DNA of 64,000 bases. It comes from Protula sp. h YS-2021. Its lineage: Eukaryota; Annelida; Polychaeta; Sabellida; Serpulidae. A program made the translations under genes and the position numbers. The stretch spans positions 45,262,269 through 45,326,268 of the forward strand of contig OX457031.1 of the NCBI GenBank assembly GCA_949752745.1, in the 5' to 3' direction. The stretch's first letter is position 1. Every line of letters starts with the position of its first letter. The notes beneath the pieces were generated by a model, which was not told the DNA's origin, did not search any database, and worked only from the letters and a program-made list of their open reading frames with translations. Below are positions 1-51,440 of the stretch, one piece after another.

Positions 1-94
1 GACATAGACTTCTCTGCTTACGAACATATTCAGGATATTATTGCATGCTTGAAAGAAGATGCTGCTAACACGGTTCAGATGTATGCCAAACATT
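1..94 (+). CDS. Duplicate copy of CRF/DH44-type receptor first coding exon, cut by window edge
   Basis: These 94 bases are identical to the last 94 bases of the receptor's first coding exon at 4676-4769 and read the same 31 codons, ending in ..VQMYAKH plus one base before the same GTGAGT donor. It includes the first extracellular cysteine (DIIACLKED). The 5' part, including any start codon, lies outside the window. Because it ends in the same phase (1) as the downstream copy, it could serve as an alternative first exon for the same gene, or belong to a duplicated gene remnant. It could also be an unmerged allele in the assembly. The exon identity is certain; its use is not. Confidence 0.7.
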
Positions 95-1261
95 GTGAGT
101 GATGACTTTTCTTTTTTTTCTTTATTCCTCCATTCCTGCCTTTCTTACTTTCTTCTAAGGTGCGACAATGTGTGTTCATATGTTGTGAGTTGTGGGTTGC
201 AATAGCTTTGGGTTACAAAAGGGCCCGGGGTTTCAAAAGACGAAACCAAATCTTGATGTCTTCGGCATGCCGTAACGTGTGTATGACCTCAAATAACGTT
301 ACAAAAAATGTGGCAAAAACTATAAAAATACAAAGATCAGCTTTACTCAAAATACCAGTAAAACTAGTTTTTTTTGTTTTTGTTTTTGGTACGCCTCTGA
401 AACGCCAGAGTACACGTTGGGTCGTTTTTTTTTTACGTTGATGCGATGTCTCTCCGACGTCGTATTATGGCTTCCACGTCATACATCAGAATGTTTATCA
501 GGGTGGATTTCTAAAACACGAACCTTAAACATAAACACATTATATCCACACAATGACTTATGTATGTTGTTTATTTTGCTGTCTGAACACAATTCAAACC
601 GTTTCAAGAACTTCAGATGTTTGGCAGGATTATTTAATATGAGCATTTACACCGGAAAATTGTGTCTCCAAAATTGAATACCCACACGCCCGCAATTGGT
701 CATCCTCGTAAATGCAGAACCATTGTGATCTTGACATTCGAAAGACGCAGTTTCTTTGTGAATGTGCACCAAACATACAGAAAAGGCAATTAAGTTTTTC
801 TCAAACAAGCGTTGTCTCGTAGAATGCAGGAAAAGAAAAGGAAAACTGGCACTTTTCGTGTACTATTGTCTTTTAAAATCCATCGTTGCATTTTTTACAG
901 ATGTTCGCTCATCTAAAGTTATCCAGACCTCTGTTTCATGTCATTCGAACAAAATATCGCACGATATTATATTGATATTGGGCAAAGTGTGATATTTTGC
1001 ACAGGTGAGGTGAGATATAAATGGACTTCTCTATGAGTGTAAATAATGTTGAATTTAACCCCCCCCCCCGGTCAGAAGTAGTGTCTGCTTGTTTTAAATG
1101 TGCGCACAACTGATCCCTTTTTCACAGTAAGCAGTTGTTATGGGAAACCTATGATGCATTTACCATAGATAGGGCCATCGCTAGAACTGAACTGACTCAT
1201 CCCACTTCCGAATCAGTTCTATATGCGGGATTCTTCATAATACAAGGCACCCAGATTATTT

Positions 1262-1525
1262 AAAAGTGGTCGTATTTGTGAGGTAGTCGTATTTGTGAGG
1301 TGGTCGTATTTGCGAGGTGGTCGTAATTGTGAGGTGGTCGTATTTGTGAGGTGGTCGTATTTATGAGGTGTTCGTATTTGTGAGGTGGTCGTATTTTTGA
1401 GGTGGTCGTATTTTTGAGGTGGTCGTATTTGTGAGGTGGTCGTATTTGTGAGATAGTTGTATTTGTGAGATGGTAGTATTTGCGAGGTGGTCGTATTTGT
1501 TGGGTAGTTGTATTTGTGAGGTGGT
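1262..1525 (+). repeat. 17-bp minisatellite, copy A
   Basis: About 15 tandem copies of a unit close to GAGGTGGTCGTATTTGT. Because 17 is not a multiple of 3, all frames read through on the minus strand and give spurious HKYDHLTNTTTSQI-like proteins. It lies about 90 bases before the duplication breakpoint. Confidence 0.95.
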
Positions 1526-1613
1526 CGTTTTCCGTGGTTTCCTTTGTATTCCTGACATATGGAATGCTGTTATAGCGCATCAGACTGCCGCGCGCCGGAC
1601 ACATCTTAAAGGT

Positions 1614-2100
1614 TTTGCGACGTCTTTTTTTCGACGTCTACATAAATAGTCGATTTTCCGAAATATATCCAACGTTACGTCAGAGATATTAATTGTTTGG
1701 TTTTCTGCAACGAAAATCATCGTCACGTCTAAAATGCGTTTTTATCAAGCGTGTGTTCATTGGATGTTAAAGAGGTTGTGGAGGCGTTGATCTATGGTCG
1801 CACATGTGATCACAACCAAATTATAACCAGATTTTAATGTTGCGGAAGTTGGTGTTTTTGCGAGGCAACATCAACGTCTACACCGCATTGCTTATCCAAC
1901 GACTATTCAATGTTGTGCAACAGACGTTGATCTGTGTTCGCAACCAATTAAAACCCAACTACAACCAGATTCAATGCTGCGATTTGGCCTGGTACTGAAC
2001 TCGACGTTTTATTGACGTCAGAATGTTTATTGGGATATATATATCAAAATCTGTGTTTAATTTTGATGCATCTGACAACTGACAACTTGGCATGACTTTT
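1614..2100. repeat. Dispersed repeat-like DNA rich in CAACGTT / GACGTT words
   Basis: Begins at the duplication breakpoint. It has many short words such as CGTTGATCT, CAACGTCTA and ACGTCAGAATGTTTAT; the last resembles a word at 476-499. Similar composition recurs at 40080-40260 and 52005-52140. Probably an old mobile-element fragment; no family recognised. Confidence 0.4.
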
Positions 2101-2459
2101 GACGAAGAGTTTTACAGAACTCTGAATTTTAAAGTACTCAGAATCATATGTTTTGCGGCTCCAAGAGTAATTTTCGCTACTCGGTGGCGAAGACGGTCTA
2201 GTTTGCTGTTGTTTTGAAGCAGGAGCAGCATGATGCCACGTTTAACAACCCCAGTGTTTCAGGGTATCGGCATTCACAGTTAAGAGTTATAACGCATCTC
2301 TTTTGGGATATCTACTGCAGAAAATGCCAAAGAGTTTAAATTTCCTAGGCTTTATGACTTGAGGAATCTAATGGATAGGTGACTAACTTTCCAAAGTGCT
2401 ATTATTAGATTTCTGTTATAATGTGATAGTCATTATGTGAGGAAGTATGCGGTAATTGT

Positions 2460-2860
2460 GTTGCGCTTTCGAGCACTCCCGGGAGAATCCTGGAGAAAAC
2501 GCCCGGTGGATAAACGTCCCATGGGAAAATCCCCTTCTCATTTTGGCACTTGCAGAGAAAAAAGCGCACAAAGAGTTTTGCCAAACCCGGGCATAATTCC
2601 CAATGTAATTTTAAGGAATAGGCCTAGTAACTTAAGAAGCTTTTTTGAAGGGACTGCTTAGGAGGGGGTGGGGAAGCGGGTAAACAAAGGTTTTCATTTG
2701 GCGATTGTCAAATAAATTTTATCACAAGTACTTCATTAAACAAAAACGAAAAAAAAAATCAAACTACATTTTAATGCATAAATATTTGCTAAAATTAATT
2801 AAGCTTCATGCAGAAATTGCATGCTTTTAATTAATTTTCCCATGTGACTTTTTCATGGTG
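2460..2860. repeat. Diverged dispersed repeat, inverted relative to 7440-7760
   Basis: Shares short collinear blocks with the reverse complement of 7440-7760: CCTGGAGAAAACGCC versus CCTGGAAAAACGCC, an exact ACTTCATTAAACAA, and ACATTTTAAT nearby, plus G/C-rich runs. Identity is low and the limits are approximate. No protein is recognisable. Confidence 0.4.
2793..2841. repeat. Short perfect-type palindrome (hairpin)
   Basis: The arms AATTAATTAAGCTTCATGCA and TGCATGCTTTTAATTAATT pair around GAAAT, with about 20 bp of stem and one or two mismatches. It sits inside the diverged repeat above. Confidence 0.7.
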
Positions 2861-2964
2861 GACTTTTCTCCACCCTTCCAGAGCGGTCATGTGTCAAATT
2901 TAAAAACTGAAGTGTGACAATTTCTTTGTACAGACAAAATATCGTGATGATATTGCGTTACAGT

Positions 2965-3060
2965 ATGGATAGTGAGGAACCTTCAATACACCGGACGCCT
3001 CGTTAAACCGGACAAATTAGCTCTGTCCCGCCAGTGTCCGGTTTATTGAGGTTTTACTGT
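2965..3060. repeat. Small foldback resembling a pogo/Tigger-type terminus
   Basis: The right end, read on the minus strand, starts CAGTAAAACCTCAATAAACC. A related inverted copy, AACCTTCAATACACCGGAC, lies about 60 bases to the left, with an extra CTCGTTAAACCGGAC unit between. CAGT...ACCTC..ATAA ends are typical of pogo/Tigger elements. There is no coding content, so it is a solo-end or tiny MITE. Confidence 0.5.
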
Positions 3061-3062
3061 GT

Positions 3063-3545
3063 ATCCAATTGAATTCAAAATATTTCAAATCGAATTATAG
3101 ATATTAAAAATAAAACGGCACTTTTTGTATCCATAAATTCCATTTCAGATATCTGAAGTTTGATGCGGTGTATGTTTGATATTTTCATATATATATTATA
3201 ACTTTCATGAGTTAAGCTGTATGGGAGTAGTTGTAAGGTAGCTAGATTTAAGTAAATATGTTGACCATTAAAATACGATTGCAGGTCCCTCCAGGAAAAA
3301 AAAACCTTGGGGAGGAGCGGAGCATTTCCTTTGCCTATAAAATGGATTAAGGATCACGTTCAGAAATACCAGAGCTGGATTTGTGTCGCTTTGTTCCACG
3401 CGTGATCTTTACCTTTCTGGCAAAACACAATAACGAACGGCCAGTAAGTGTTCGCTTGATACCTAATCACCTAATATGATACCGAAAAATTACCGTAAGC
3501 AGATAGTCAGCTTGCACAGAGCATTTACTTCTCATTTTACTTCTC
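3063..3545. other. AT-rich DNA, nothing recognised
   Basis: Read on both strands: AT-rich, with an A-rich run near 3297. No exon-like segment with splice signals and no repeat structure was found. Confidence 0.5.
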
Positions 3546-3547
3546 AG

Positions 3548-3672
3548 TTATTCAGATTTTAACACACAAAGTAACAGTAACACACCACTAGATATTGATA
3601 TACCACGTGACATTAATACACCACATGACATTAATACACCATATGACATTGATACATCACGTGACATTAACT
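3548..3672. repeat. 18-bp minisatellite
   Basis: About six copies of a unit near ACATTAATACACCACATG. The multiple-of-3 period makes an open minus-strand frame with a repeated SRGVLMS-like pattern, which is repeat translation and not a protein. Confidence 0.8.
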
Positions 3673-4597
3673 TTTCTTTATTCCAAGCACTCATTGACTT
3701 ACATTCAGTGGTCAAATTTCTGTTCCGAATAGCCACAGAAAAGATAATATCAGCAAGCTACAGATAAGCTATAAAAATAATAGCAGGTTAAATTGTTGAA
3801 AAAAGCAAACATTTCCCATTTTCGTTAAAGATATCCGTTCTACGATATCACAAAGGCCAGGCATTACCCTGAGTAAGTGCATCCCCACTGAAAACGTAAA
3901 TCCGCCTGGATTTAGCATAATTTGCTTAATTAACAAACCTACATGTGTTACTCAAAAACGCATACCAGTGGGGGAGAGTAGAAAGGACAGCGCTCTCTTT
4001 GGGGGGTGTATGTAAGCTGGTGCTGGCAGCTGCGGGAGAGCATACAAACCTTGGACAATGAGCAGAGCAATCACAAAGCCGTGATTTCTCTTAAAGACTG
4101 TACGTTTGTATGGGTGAAATATGACTTGACTCTGCATATTAAATACACAAATGAAACATTTCTCTTCTGATAAAAACTGAGAAAAAAAACGGAAATGTGT
4201 CGTGAGCAGTTTGTGGTTATGGATTTTATTCCGTGAAAAATACCGTATTTTTTGCAAATAGTTTTGAGAGAAATAATAGTAATATACAGAACCAAGTACG
4301 CTGGACAGATATTGTAGGATTGTGATGATAGGCTGTAAATCAACAGCCTGGAAAACAGACAACAAGCATAAACACAGTGTCGTTAATGTCCTCCTTCAAG
4401 ACGTTGCCTGTGCAAAATGATGCCATGACAGTGAAATAAAATGCGCATATTTATCCGATAAACGCAGGAGGATAACTAAAAAAGAGAAATCATTTTGTCC
4501 AAGTACCAAAGTTAACAAAAATTACGTTATTTTTTTTATTTAAGAAATAATTAATTAAACATACATACACAGCATTAAAATAGCCAACCCGTACACA
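3673..4597. other. Presumed 5' flank of receptor exon 1
   Basis: AT-rich, no convincing ORF. A T-rich tract (4527-4541) followed by CAG ending at 4572 is a possible 3' splice site. The reading frame is open from there into the exon (no stop between 4573 and the ATG), so a hidden upstream signal-peptide exon is possible. Confidence 0.4.
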
Positions 4598-34302
<29,705 letters not shown>

Positions 34303-34807
34303 AAGAATTGTGGATCCAACCGAAATCCTTTTGTAAACCGTTCCAATGATCTGGTTATTAGAAAATGTTCATTAATGATGATGGTGAACTGAGAAAGACA
34401 ACTGACAACTGCTGTGGATTTGAAACAGGGGTGTGTGGGTGAAGGGCGGTGCGGTGGGTGTAATCTGGAGCAGTTCTTACAATAATTTGTTTAGCGGAGC
34501 TGCATGAATGGCACAATTTTGAGCTTGCCAATTTAATTGAATGTGAATGTGTGGACTTATGGAACTTCGTGCTTGTGTAACGGAAGCTTTTTTAGCGGAA
34601 CACAAACAGCACGACTTGAACATGAACAAAAATACTTGCCGTAGCAGTACGATGCATTTTTGCCAACAACGTATAAAATATAAATCTATGACACATTGTC
34701 CACGGCCGGAAAGTCCACAAATAGAACATCAGCTAGAAATAGATTCTCTATAGGCCGTTTTTTTAAACCTGATTTTTGCTAAATATATCCCCAATTTGGC
34801 TCAGTAA

Positions 34808-34813
34808 AATAAA
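34808..34813 (+). promoter_or_regulatory. Candidate polyadenylation signal of receptor gene
   Basis: First AATAAA after the stop, 506 bases downstream. Context only; the cleavage site is not visible. Confidence 0.4.
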
Positions 34814-35009
34814 AAAGCTACAACTGCATATCTGTAAAATTTTCACACCGACAAAATCTTACAGTTTCAAGTATTGTGTGTTAAATCTTTATCCTCGCTC
34901 TTTTTGTTTAATTTAATTTATATATATTATATTCAATTTTATCAAGCTTTAATTTTTATTTAGAGCAAGAATCAGAACAAAAATAGTTCTGTCGATATTT
35001 TTTATCTAT

Positions 35010-35108
35010 GGACGTCCTGTCCGTGGACATTCTATCTGTGACGTCCTGTCCGTGGACGTTCTGTCTGTGGACATTCTATCCGGGGGCATTCTGAACTAGG
35101 GCGTATGC
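35010..35108. repeat. 15-bp minisatellite, about 6 units
   Basis: Units like GGACGTTCTGTCTGT, GGACATTCTATCTGT and GGACGTCCTGTCCGT in tandem. No inverted partner was found within the window. Confidence 0.85.
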
Positions 35109-36559
35109 TGAATATGTTTTACCATGCCAATATCATGCTGGTTATCTTGTGCATGACGTTTTATGTATAAATTATTTCCAATGTTTCTTGCAGACATAGC
35201 ATTGTTTTCTTTCAAATATAAAGTCTTTTAAATAATATTCAGCTCTTATGATTTGTTTTCTTTTCATTGATTCTTCAACAGCAAACACACTTAGATGTTT
35301 GCTCATAACTGGCAAAGATATGCAATAGACTTATGGTCAAAACATACCAGTCAACATGAAAAATACCAAAAAAAAAAAAATAATTTGTGTAACATTCTGA
35401 TCAACTGCGAAATAAGTCTAGGTTACGCTTGCCAAAATCCTGTCAATGCTAGAGGTGTTGCTGAGCTGTGCTGAGCTGTGAGTTACAGACATAAAAATGC
35501 GCATAAACTGTGAAGGTTGCAATGTAAAAATATCTTTAAAAAAAATGGGTGGCTAAGGGAAGACATATGACTGATTGCCAATTTAGAAACAAATGCGCCC
35601 AAAAGAAGCAATATATAAAGAAACATGACTACATATGGAAAAAAAACAAACAGGGCAATTTTGCACTGAAGGATGATATAAGCAATTTTTTTAGATTTTG
35701 CAGATATCAAGGGAAATGCCTGGAGTGACAGGCAAAACGAACGTGGGTTAGGCTTAAATAGGATTTACTTTGCTCATATTTTTTCTGGAGTCATTACGGG
35801 AGTAGTTCGATCCTTTTTTGTTCTCAACTGAAAACGACAGGAGAAAATATCAAAAAAATTATACTAAGAACAACCATTTTAACAAAAAGTCACTTTTTCT
35901 TACATTGGTTCGTTGCAAAGGTTATTTCCAAACTAAGCAGTGTCCAAAATTCGCATATGCCTCGAGTCTTTTTTTTTTTTTTTTTTGAGAGTCGTTACGA
36001 TTGGGGGAATGATTCCACTTTAGATTAAAAGTAGAAAAGTCTCACACTTCAAGACTTTGGTCAGTCTGTGGGAATCCAATCTATGGCTTAGACAAAATAG
36101 TTGTAAAACAGAAAGAAAAAATGAGCTATTCTTAATGCAAATGGGCGTTTAATTATTGTAATTTTCTTGTAGTCTCAAAATTTTCCCCGACTTATGTCAG
36201 GACATGACAAACTGGCTAATATATGTTTAAAACAGTTACATTTGTAATCGATAATGCGATATCTTAATTCGTATTTGAAGTGAAAATTAGTAAACAGTAT
36301 GTGATCTTGTTTAAAAAAGGTCCTACCTCTCATTTGAAATCAATATCTACTTAAACCACACACTTGTTTTGCTTTATTTATTACTTGTAGTGACAAGAAT
36401 TACGTCAAAACTATAGTTCAAATTTGTCATAAAAATGTCGCGAGTGTGGGACATTGTGTGGGTGGAAAGGGGTTGATACAGAGATGTTTCCTTTATAGTG
36501 AATGACGAAAAGAAAATGTTCCTCAGGAGCTTTTAAACTTAAATAATTGCGGTAAACAT

Positions 36560-36800
36560 GGGCTGTGCTGCCGTTGGTGTCTAACAGCTGACCTCTACGG
36601 CGGTTCGATCTCTTGTCTGTTATATCTGTTTGTTCCGCGAACCAATAGCAGAATCCATGAAACTATAGTGCTCTTACTGATAGAGCGGGATTACTTCTTA
36701 TATCTGCCCACTTTGTGTTTATATAACCGAGACATCTCCGCAGAGGTCAGTTGTTTTATAAGAACGCCTCTGTCATAAGATGACAGGTCATATGCAGCCA
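36560..36800. repeat. Dispersed repeat pair, copy 2 (partner 33150-33410)
   Basis: See partner. Probably an old unclassified mobile element. Confidence 0.65.
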
Positions 36801-37338
36801 TGCATACACGATGATCAATATGCAGGGTGCCTTGGGAGGGGGGGGGGGCTCTTGTTATTCGATAATCGCTACATTGATTGAATAAGAGTCACGACAGAAA
36901 TACAAACAGTCGCAATTATTTGATAAACAGTCGCATATAGTTCTATATATGACTTTAACGCCTTCTGATCATTACTTATTTGTCATTTCAATGTGTCTAT
37001 TGAAAATAACCTAAAACCTGCATGGAATTCTCGGCATGTCCATGAAGATGGAAATAACTCGTGGGAGACGACAGTTCTTTGTTAATCAATTGACGTAACA
37101 AAAAATATACACGAACTACATTCAGTTTTACCCCAGGTCTCGTTTAAATTATTTACCACTGCAGTTTGGCGCTCAAAATGAGGCTTACGACACAATATTA
37201 CAGGCTTGAAATGAGGAAACTTTTAGATAAAATTTCTCGAAAAACAGGAGTCGTGTGGTTGGTGCTAATTCAAGCATGAAAGCGACTGTGGTAGTTTTTG
37301 GTACGTTAGTTTATGACATAAAAGAACTATGCTGAAGC

Positions 37339-37450
37339 TGGAGGTCGTCTGACAAACCACCCTTTTCAATAACGTGGGCCAGATTATGCATACGGTATAT
37401 TCTCTGCATAAACACAGCTACCACTCTCTGTGACACATAAAAGAAGAATG
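37339..37450 (+). repeat. 112-bp direct repeat, copy 1 (upstream of Reeler gene)
   Basis: Matches 37931-38042 with four differences in 112 bases. It lies 150-260 bases upstream of the Reeler gene ATG. Confidence 0.95.
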
Positions 37451-37600
37451 CGATAAAAGTACACCTTTCAAGTTCGGATAAATAAAAAGATACTTATTTA
37501 ATACCTTTTTGAATACAAGAACAGTTAGATACTTTAAAGAAAGGCAACCCCCTGTTTAACATTCATTTTCGTTGATCAAACAGTGAGTGAAGTTAACAAA

Positions 37601-47429
<9,829 letters not shown>

Positions 47430-47459
47430 AGCACCGTCTGGTGGTCGGAACATTCAACT

Positions 47460-47710
47460 TGACATCATCTTTTTTTCATCCGAGCTCGTCAAAAATTCTT
47501 ACTTGACATTATTTTGTTTTGGCCGAGCTCGTCAAAACTCACGACTTGACAACATTTTGTTTCGGCCTATCTTGTCAAAAGATTCTACTTGACAAGTATT
47601 GTTTCAGCTTAGCTCGACAAAAAATCCTATTTGACATCGTATTTTTTTCAGCTCAACTCGACAAAAATCCTACCTTACATTATCATATTTCAAAGAAGCT
47701 AGACAAATAG
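47460..47710. repeat. 43-bp array in presumed 3' UTR of Reeler gene
   Basis: About six units with GAGCTCGTCAAAAATTCTTA, CTTGACAT..TTTTGTTT.GGC. Starts about 30 bases after the stop. CTCG(T)CAAAA recurs at 47484, 47527, 47570, 47612 and 47656. Confidence 0.9.
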
Positions 47711-47913
47711 ATCTGCAGATGTTTCTACCGGGTCGTAGAAATTAGTTTTGGACTTGTTATGTTATTTTTTTACAAGACCTCTTTTTTGGGTGGAGGGGGG
47801 AGGTGAGAGCTGGTGGGAGAATTCTATTTTGCACAGACATATTCAAGTCTGCGCTACGGGGGCATATAATTCTGGGATATTTACAACTTTATTTACATCT
47901 AAATCAGTATAAA

Positions 47914-47919
47914 AATAAA
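47914..47919 (+). promoter_or_regulatory. Candidate polyadenylation signal of Reeler gene
   Basis: First AATAAA downstream of the stop, about 485 bases on, just after the 43-bp array. Confidence 0.4.
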
Positions 47920-48845
47920 TTTTAACTTGAGATACAATTGTCTTGCAACATTAACCAAGCAAAATACACCCCTGCCCATCAGATGAAAAGTTACTGTTTA
48001 AAAAAAGCGATTTTTTTCATTGTCTTCTTTTAAAATGGAGTCGCCAAATAATGCTGGATTTTCTCGCAATATTTCAACCTTTAAATTTCCCGCATTTACT
48101 TCATACAGAGGCAAGTGTAAAATCCATCTGCCCATTATTGCTACGTGTATTTGCAGACACTCGGATATATGCCTGGAGATTGCCACCACACTTGCTGATT
48201 ATGTTTTAGTTTTTTTAAGGGCAAATTTTTAAAACAGAGAGAAAAACTGCCGTTCTGAGGTGATGACCGAATGACTCCATCATTTTGTGTTGATCAAATC
48301 TCAAAGTAAATTATGTTCTGTTCCAGTTCTGACAGATTGTTAAAGTTATCAGTAAGACTGAGACTGCATATTATACAGCAATGTATACGATTTATCTACA
48401 CTTCTGCTGAAATTCAATGTTTTCATTTTATGGAGTCTGTATGTATGCATGCATAATTTTCATTCTTTTAACTATTTGACTCCACTTATCATGTATTAAA
48501 AATGAAATGTCTGATATTTAAGCTTAAAATGACTGATTCAGTCCCATAAATAACTGAACTACAACTCATGATTCCAGTTTTTCAAGATTAAATGTTGCTA
48601 AAAAATGAAAGGTTGTTGTTACATTATTAACACTGTCATTGTGTCATCTGGTGCTTCTGATATAACTATTTATCTTAAATGCATTCAGAGTTTAAATATT
48701 AAAGTCCAGTTTAGTTACTTCTGATTCCAATGATCATTAACGTTATCAGAACTAAAGACATTAATTTGAAAGATTAAATTTACTCCACTGAGGCATAATA
48801 TGCTATGTTTATATTTATTTTAGTCTATTTATGTACACATGGGAT

Positions 48846-48932
<87 letters not shown>

Positions 48933-51384
48933 TTCACTTTAATCCCCAATTGAATTGCAATTGGTTCGTGTCACAGCCAATTCATCATCCCATCATCGTC
49001 ATACGTCTAGTGTATGGCCTGTGGAGATATGCTGTGTTCTGAACACACTGCTTCTTCTCATGCATTTTCGGAGATGATCAGTGAGACCTTTTGTTGTTGT
49101 TCTTCAACAGTCCCTGTCCCATATCATGTCATATTAGCGTTTGATGGAAAAGCCAAACACTTGAAGAACCCAAACAAACAAACAAACAAATAAACAAACA
49201 AACACAGTAAAAAAAAAGACGAACGTTCATGTGTTGCATGAAAAATATTAATGATAACTTTTGGTCTGGGACTATAAGATAACATTTATCACGACAGCCT
49301 AATATGATAAATAAAAGAACTACAATTATACAAACAATAAAATGTGTGTAAATTTTTGATGTTCTGGGAAATAAATCTATCTGCTTCAGCTTATCTTTTG
49401 CTATCATATCACCAGCGAAAATGCCACTGTTGTCTTACTGAGTGATCCCGATGGATGGATCCCAAACAGCCTCGGTTTATTAGATGTGCATCTGCCCCAG
49501 TATGCACAAAAGTTAACTATTCAGTTAACTGTAGTCGTAGAAGCGAATATAGGTTGACCTAGCTGTATCTCGAAAAGAGTATTAGGCCGATTTTCGTTTG
49601 TTAAACAGGGTAAATTGATTGATTTACTTTCTGTTGTTGTGGTTGCAAACGGAGAGGTTAGTTAACTTTTGTGAATACGGCCACTCGCCGATGTCTCCAC
49701 GAAGTGGGTACTGGATCGGGTTCTCTTGGTGTGGCTGTCTGTTAAAAAATGCCCTGGCCAATTTATATACACTTTTGTTGCAACCAATGTCGACTCAAAT
49801 ATCGTTCAGTAGAGGATTTTCATATTTCGTTCAGGGAAAAAATATACATCGCGAATATGCAACATCACAGTAATTGTTTGGAAGATGGCCAGAAATGCTT
49901 GACTGGAAACTGAATATTTCGAGTTGTGTGTTCTGCCAAGAACTTTTCTCCAAACACGAGGACGAGTTGTTGGTAGCGATATGACACACGGTTGCTTTTC
50001 TATAAAAAGACTTCATTAAAAATTTAAAAAAGTGAAAAATAGAGCAAAACAAAAATACTGTAAAATATTAGTATTCACAACAATATCGCGCATATTGGAC
50101 CTCGGTATACGGCTGTTTCGGCAAATATCATCATCAATAACTACGAGTGAAAGTGTCACTGGTACGCATTTCAGTTTATTCGGCCGTTGTGAGATGCTAG
50201 CAGGAAATAACCAAGCACCTCTTTTGACATACGGATACGAAATCAGAACAGAAAGAGTGTCGATTCTACATGCTTAGTTATTACAGTGCAGAACAACACC
50301 AAAGCAACACAGAACCAAAAAGTAACGTTAAAAAAGCACAAAAAGTGACTCGCTTTGTTCACAAAGAAACTAACCAATTTGTTGTGACAAAAAGCTGAAC
50401 GGAAATCAACTTCACTATAAAGATTGCCTCCCGAAATAAGTTCCAAAATTACCCGCTGCTGTTCTTTTCTTTTCTAAAAAAATAGTTTGACTGTCCTGAG
50501 CTCAAATATCGACATTAAAAACCAAAAATTGCGTAAACTTGTATTTATTATTTTTAGGTCGGTGTTATGAATTCTCTGTTGTATAACGTTGTTGTATGGT
50601 AGGGTGCGTGGGGTGGGGATGGGGGTGGGGAGGGGGCGGTGCTCTCACAGAATTCATGAATTCAGTGAAATCAGAAATTAGTACTCATCAAGAATTTTTG
50701 TCAAGCGTGCAAGTCCATCAGTTAATAGTTAATACATCAGAAGCATGGGTTACTCTCTGATTTATGCAGCACGATGCAAGTGAACATATGTTAACTGTAG
50801 CATTTGCTCACCAACATGGTTCAATAATGTCTGTCAAACGTCAACCGCAATGTAAATGCCAGCCATATTCACGCGATACATGCTTACATCAAACTAAAAC
50901 ATAATCTTCATGCTTACATCAACCATATGCACACTATATGTTACCATATCTACATCCCGGTACTGTCAAATTTGTCATGCGGTTGCTAAGTTGTTTTATT
51001 TAGTATTTGAACATACGGCCAATATATGACCATATTTACTGAATATTACATTTTAATTGCCATATGTTACATCGCAGTAAAGTTTTTTTTTTTCATTTAT
51101 TTGCCATACGCTTACACAGGTAGAAGATGTGGTGACTGCACGCTCAGATGTATGCCTATCAACATCACAATGTTTACACACAATTCGCATGCACTTACTC
51201 ATATGGATGCCATAAACTCAACGATGATCGATAACGTAAATGTTTGTTTTAATATCGTTTATTAATATTATGCAAATTACATATCTATCACGATATCCCC
51301 CCTCCCACCCCTAACTTCAGTAGCGTGACGTCGACACTAGCTACCAATTCGAGCTTTTAGCGATGGTTTTCGAAGCTGCCTCTA
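47920..51384. other. Gene-free AT-rich stretch
   Basis: No exon-like or transposon-like sequence recognised. Contains the (TA)n tract at 48849, a (CAAA)n run at 49170-49204 and a G-rich tract at 50600-50640. Confidence 0.55.
48849..48930. repeat. (TA)n microsatellite
   Basis: About 82 bp of pure TA. Confidence 0.99.
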
Positions 51385-51440
51385 CAGCGAAGTTAAATAA
51401 TGCTGATCCCGGTTAGTGCTGGGACGGTTGACCGCTGGCC
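51385..51440 (+). pseudogene. 5S rRNA-derived fragment
   Basis: Contains AGCGAAGTTAAATAATG, CCCGGTTAGTGCTGGGACG and GTTGACCGCTGG, matching in order the 5S internal promoter region (box A AGCGAAGTTAAGC, then CCCGGTTAGTACTTGGATGG and GACCGCCTGG). The 5' third of 5S is not recognisable and the match decays after GCTGGCC. It may be a 5S pseudogene or the head of a 5S-derived SINE; no A-rich tail is evident. Confidence 0.65.

Larger units (their letters stand above)
1..1613 (+). repeat. Segmental duplication, copy A (partner about 4676-6288)
   Basis: The block aligns to 4676-6288 at a constant offset of 4675 with only about ten substitutions and a few homopolymer-length changes, so about 99% identical. 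It contains the exon copy, 1.1 kb of intron and a 17-bp minisatellite. Similarity stops abruptly after CACATCTTAAAGGT in both copies. The left limit is beyond the window, so the total unit size is unknown. Confidence 0.95.
34303..37600. other. Intergenic region between receptor and Reeler gene
   Basis: Presumed receptor 3' UTR then about 2.8 kb of AT-rich DNA. Contains the 15-bp array at 35010, a poly-T run near 35968, the second copy of the 33150 repeat, a G-run near 36837, and the 37339 repeat. No gene found. Confidence 0.5.

Noticed and set aside
1260..1604. Long minus-strand ORF with HKYDHLTNTTTSQI repeats (also 5935-6366)
   Set aside because: Translation of a 17-bp minisatellite; open in all three frames because the unit lacks stops.
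3952..4365. 137-residue minus-strand ORF upstream of receptor exon 1
   Set aside because: No recognisable domain, biased toward hydrophobic residues as expected in AT-rich DNA, and a second frame is similarly open.
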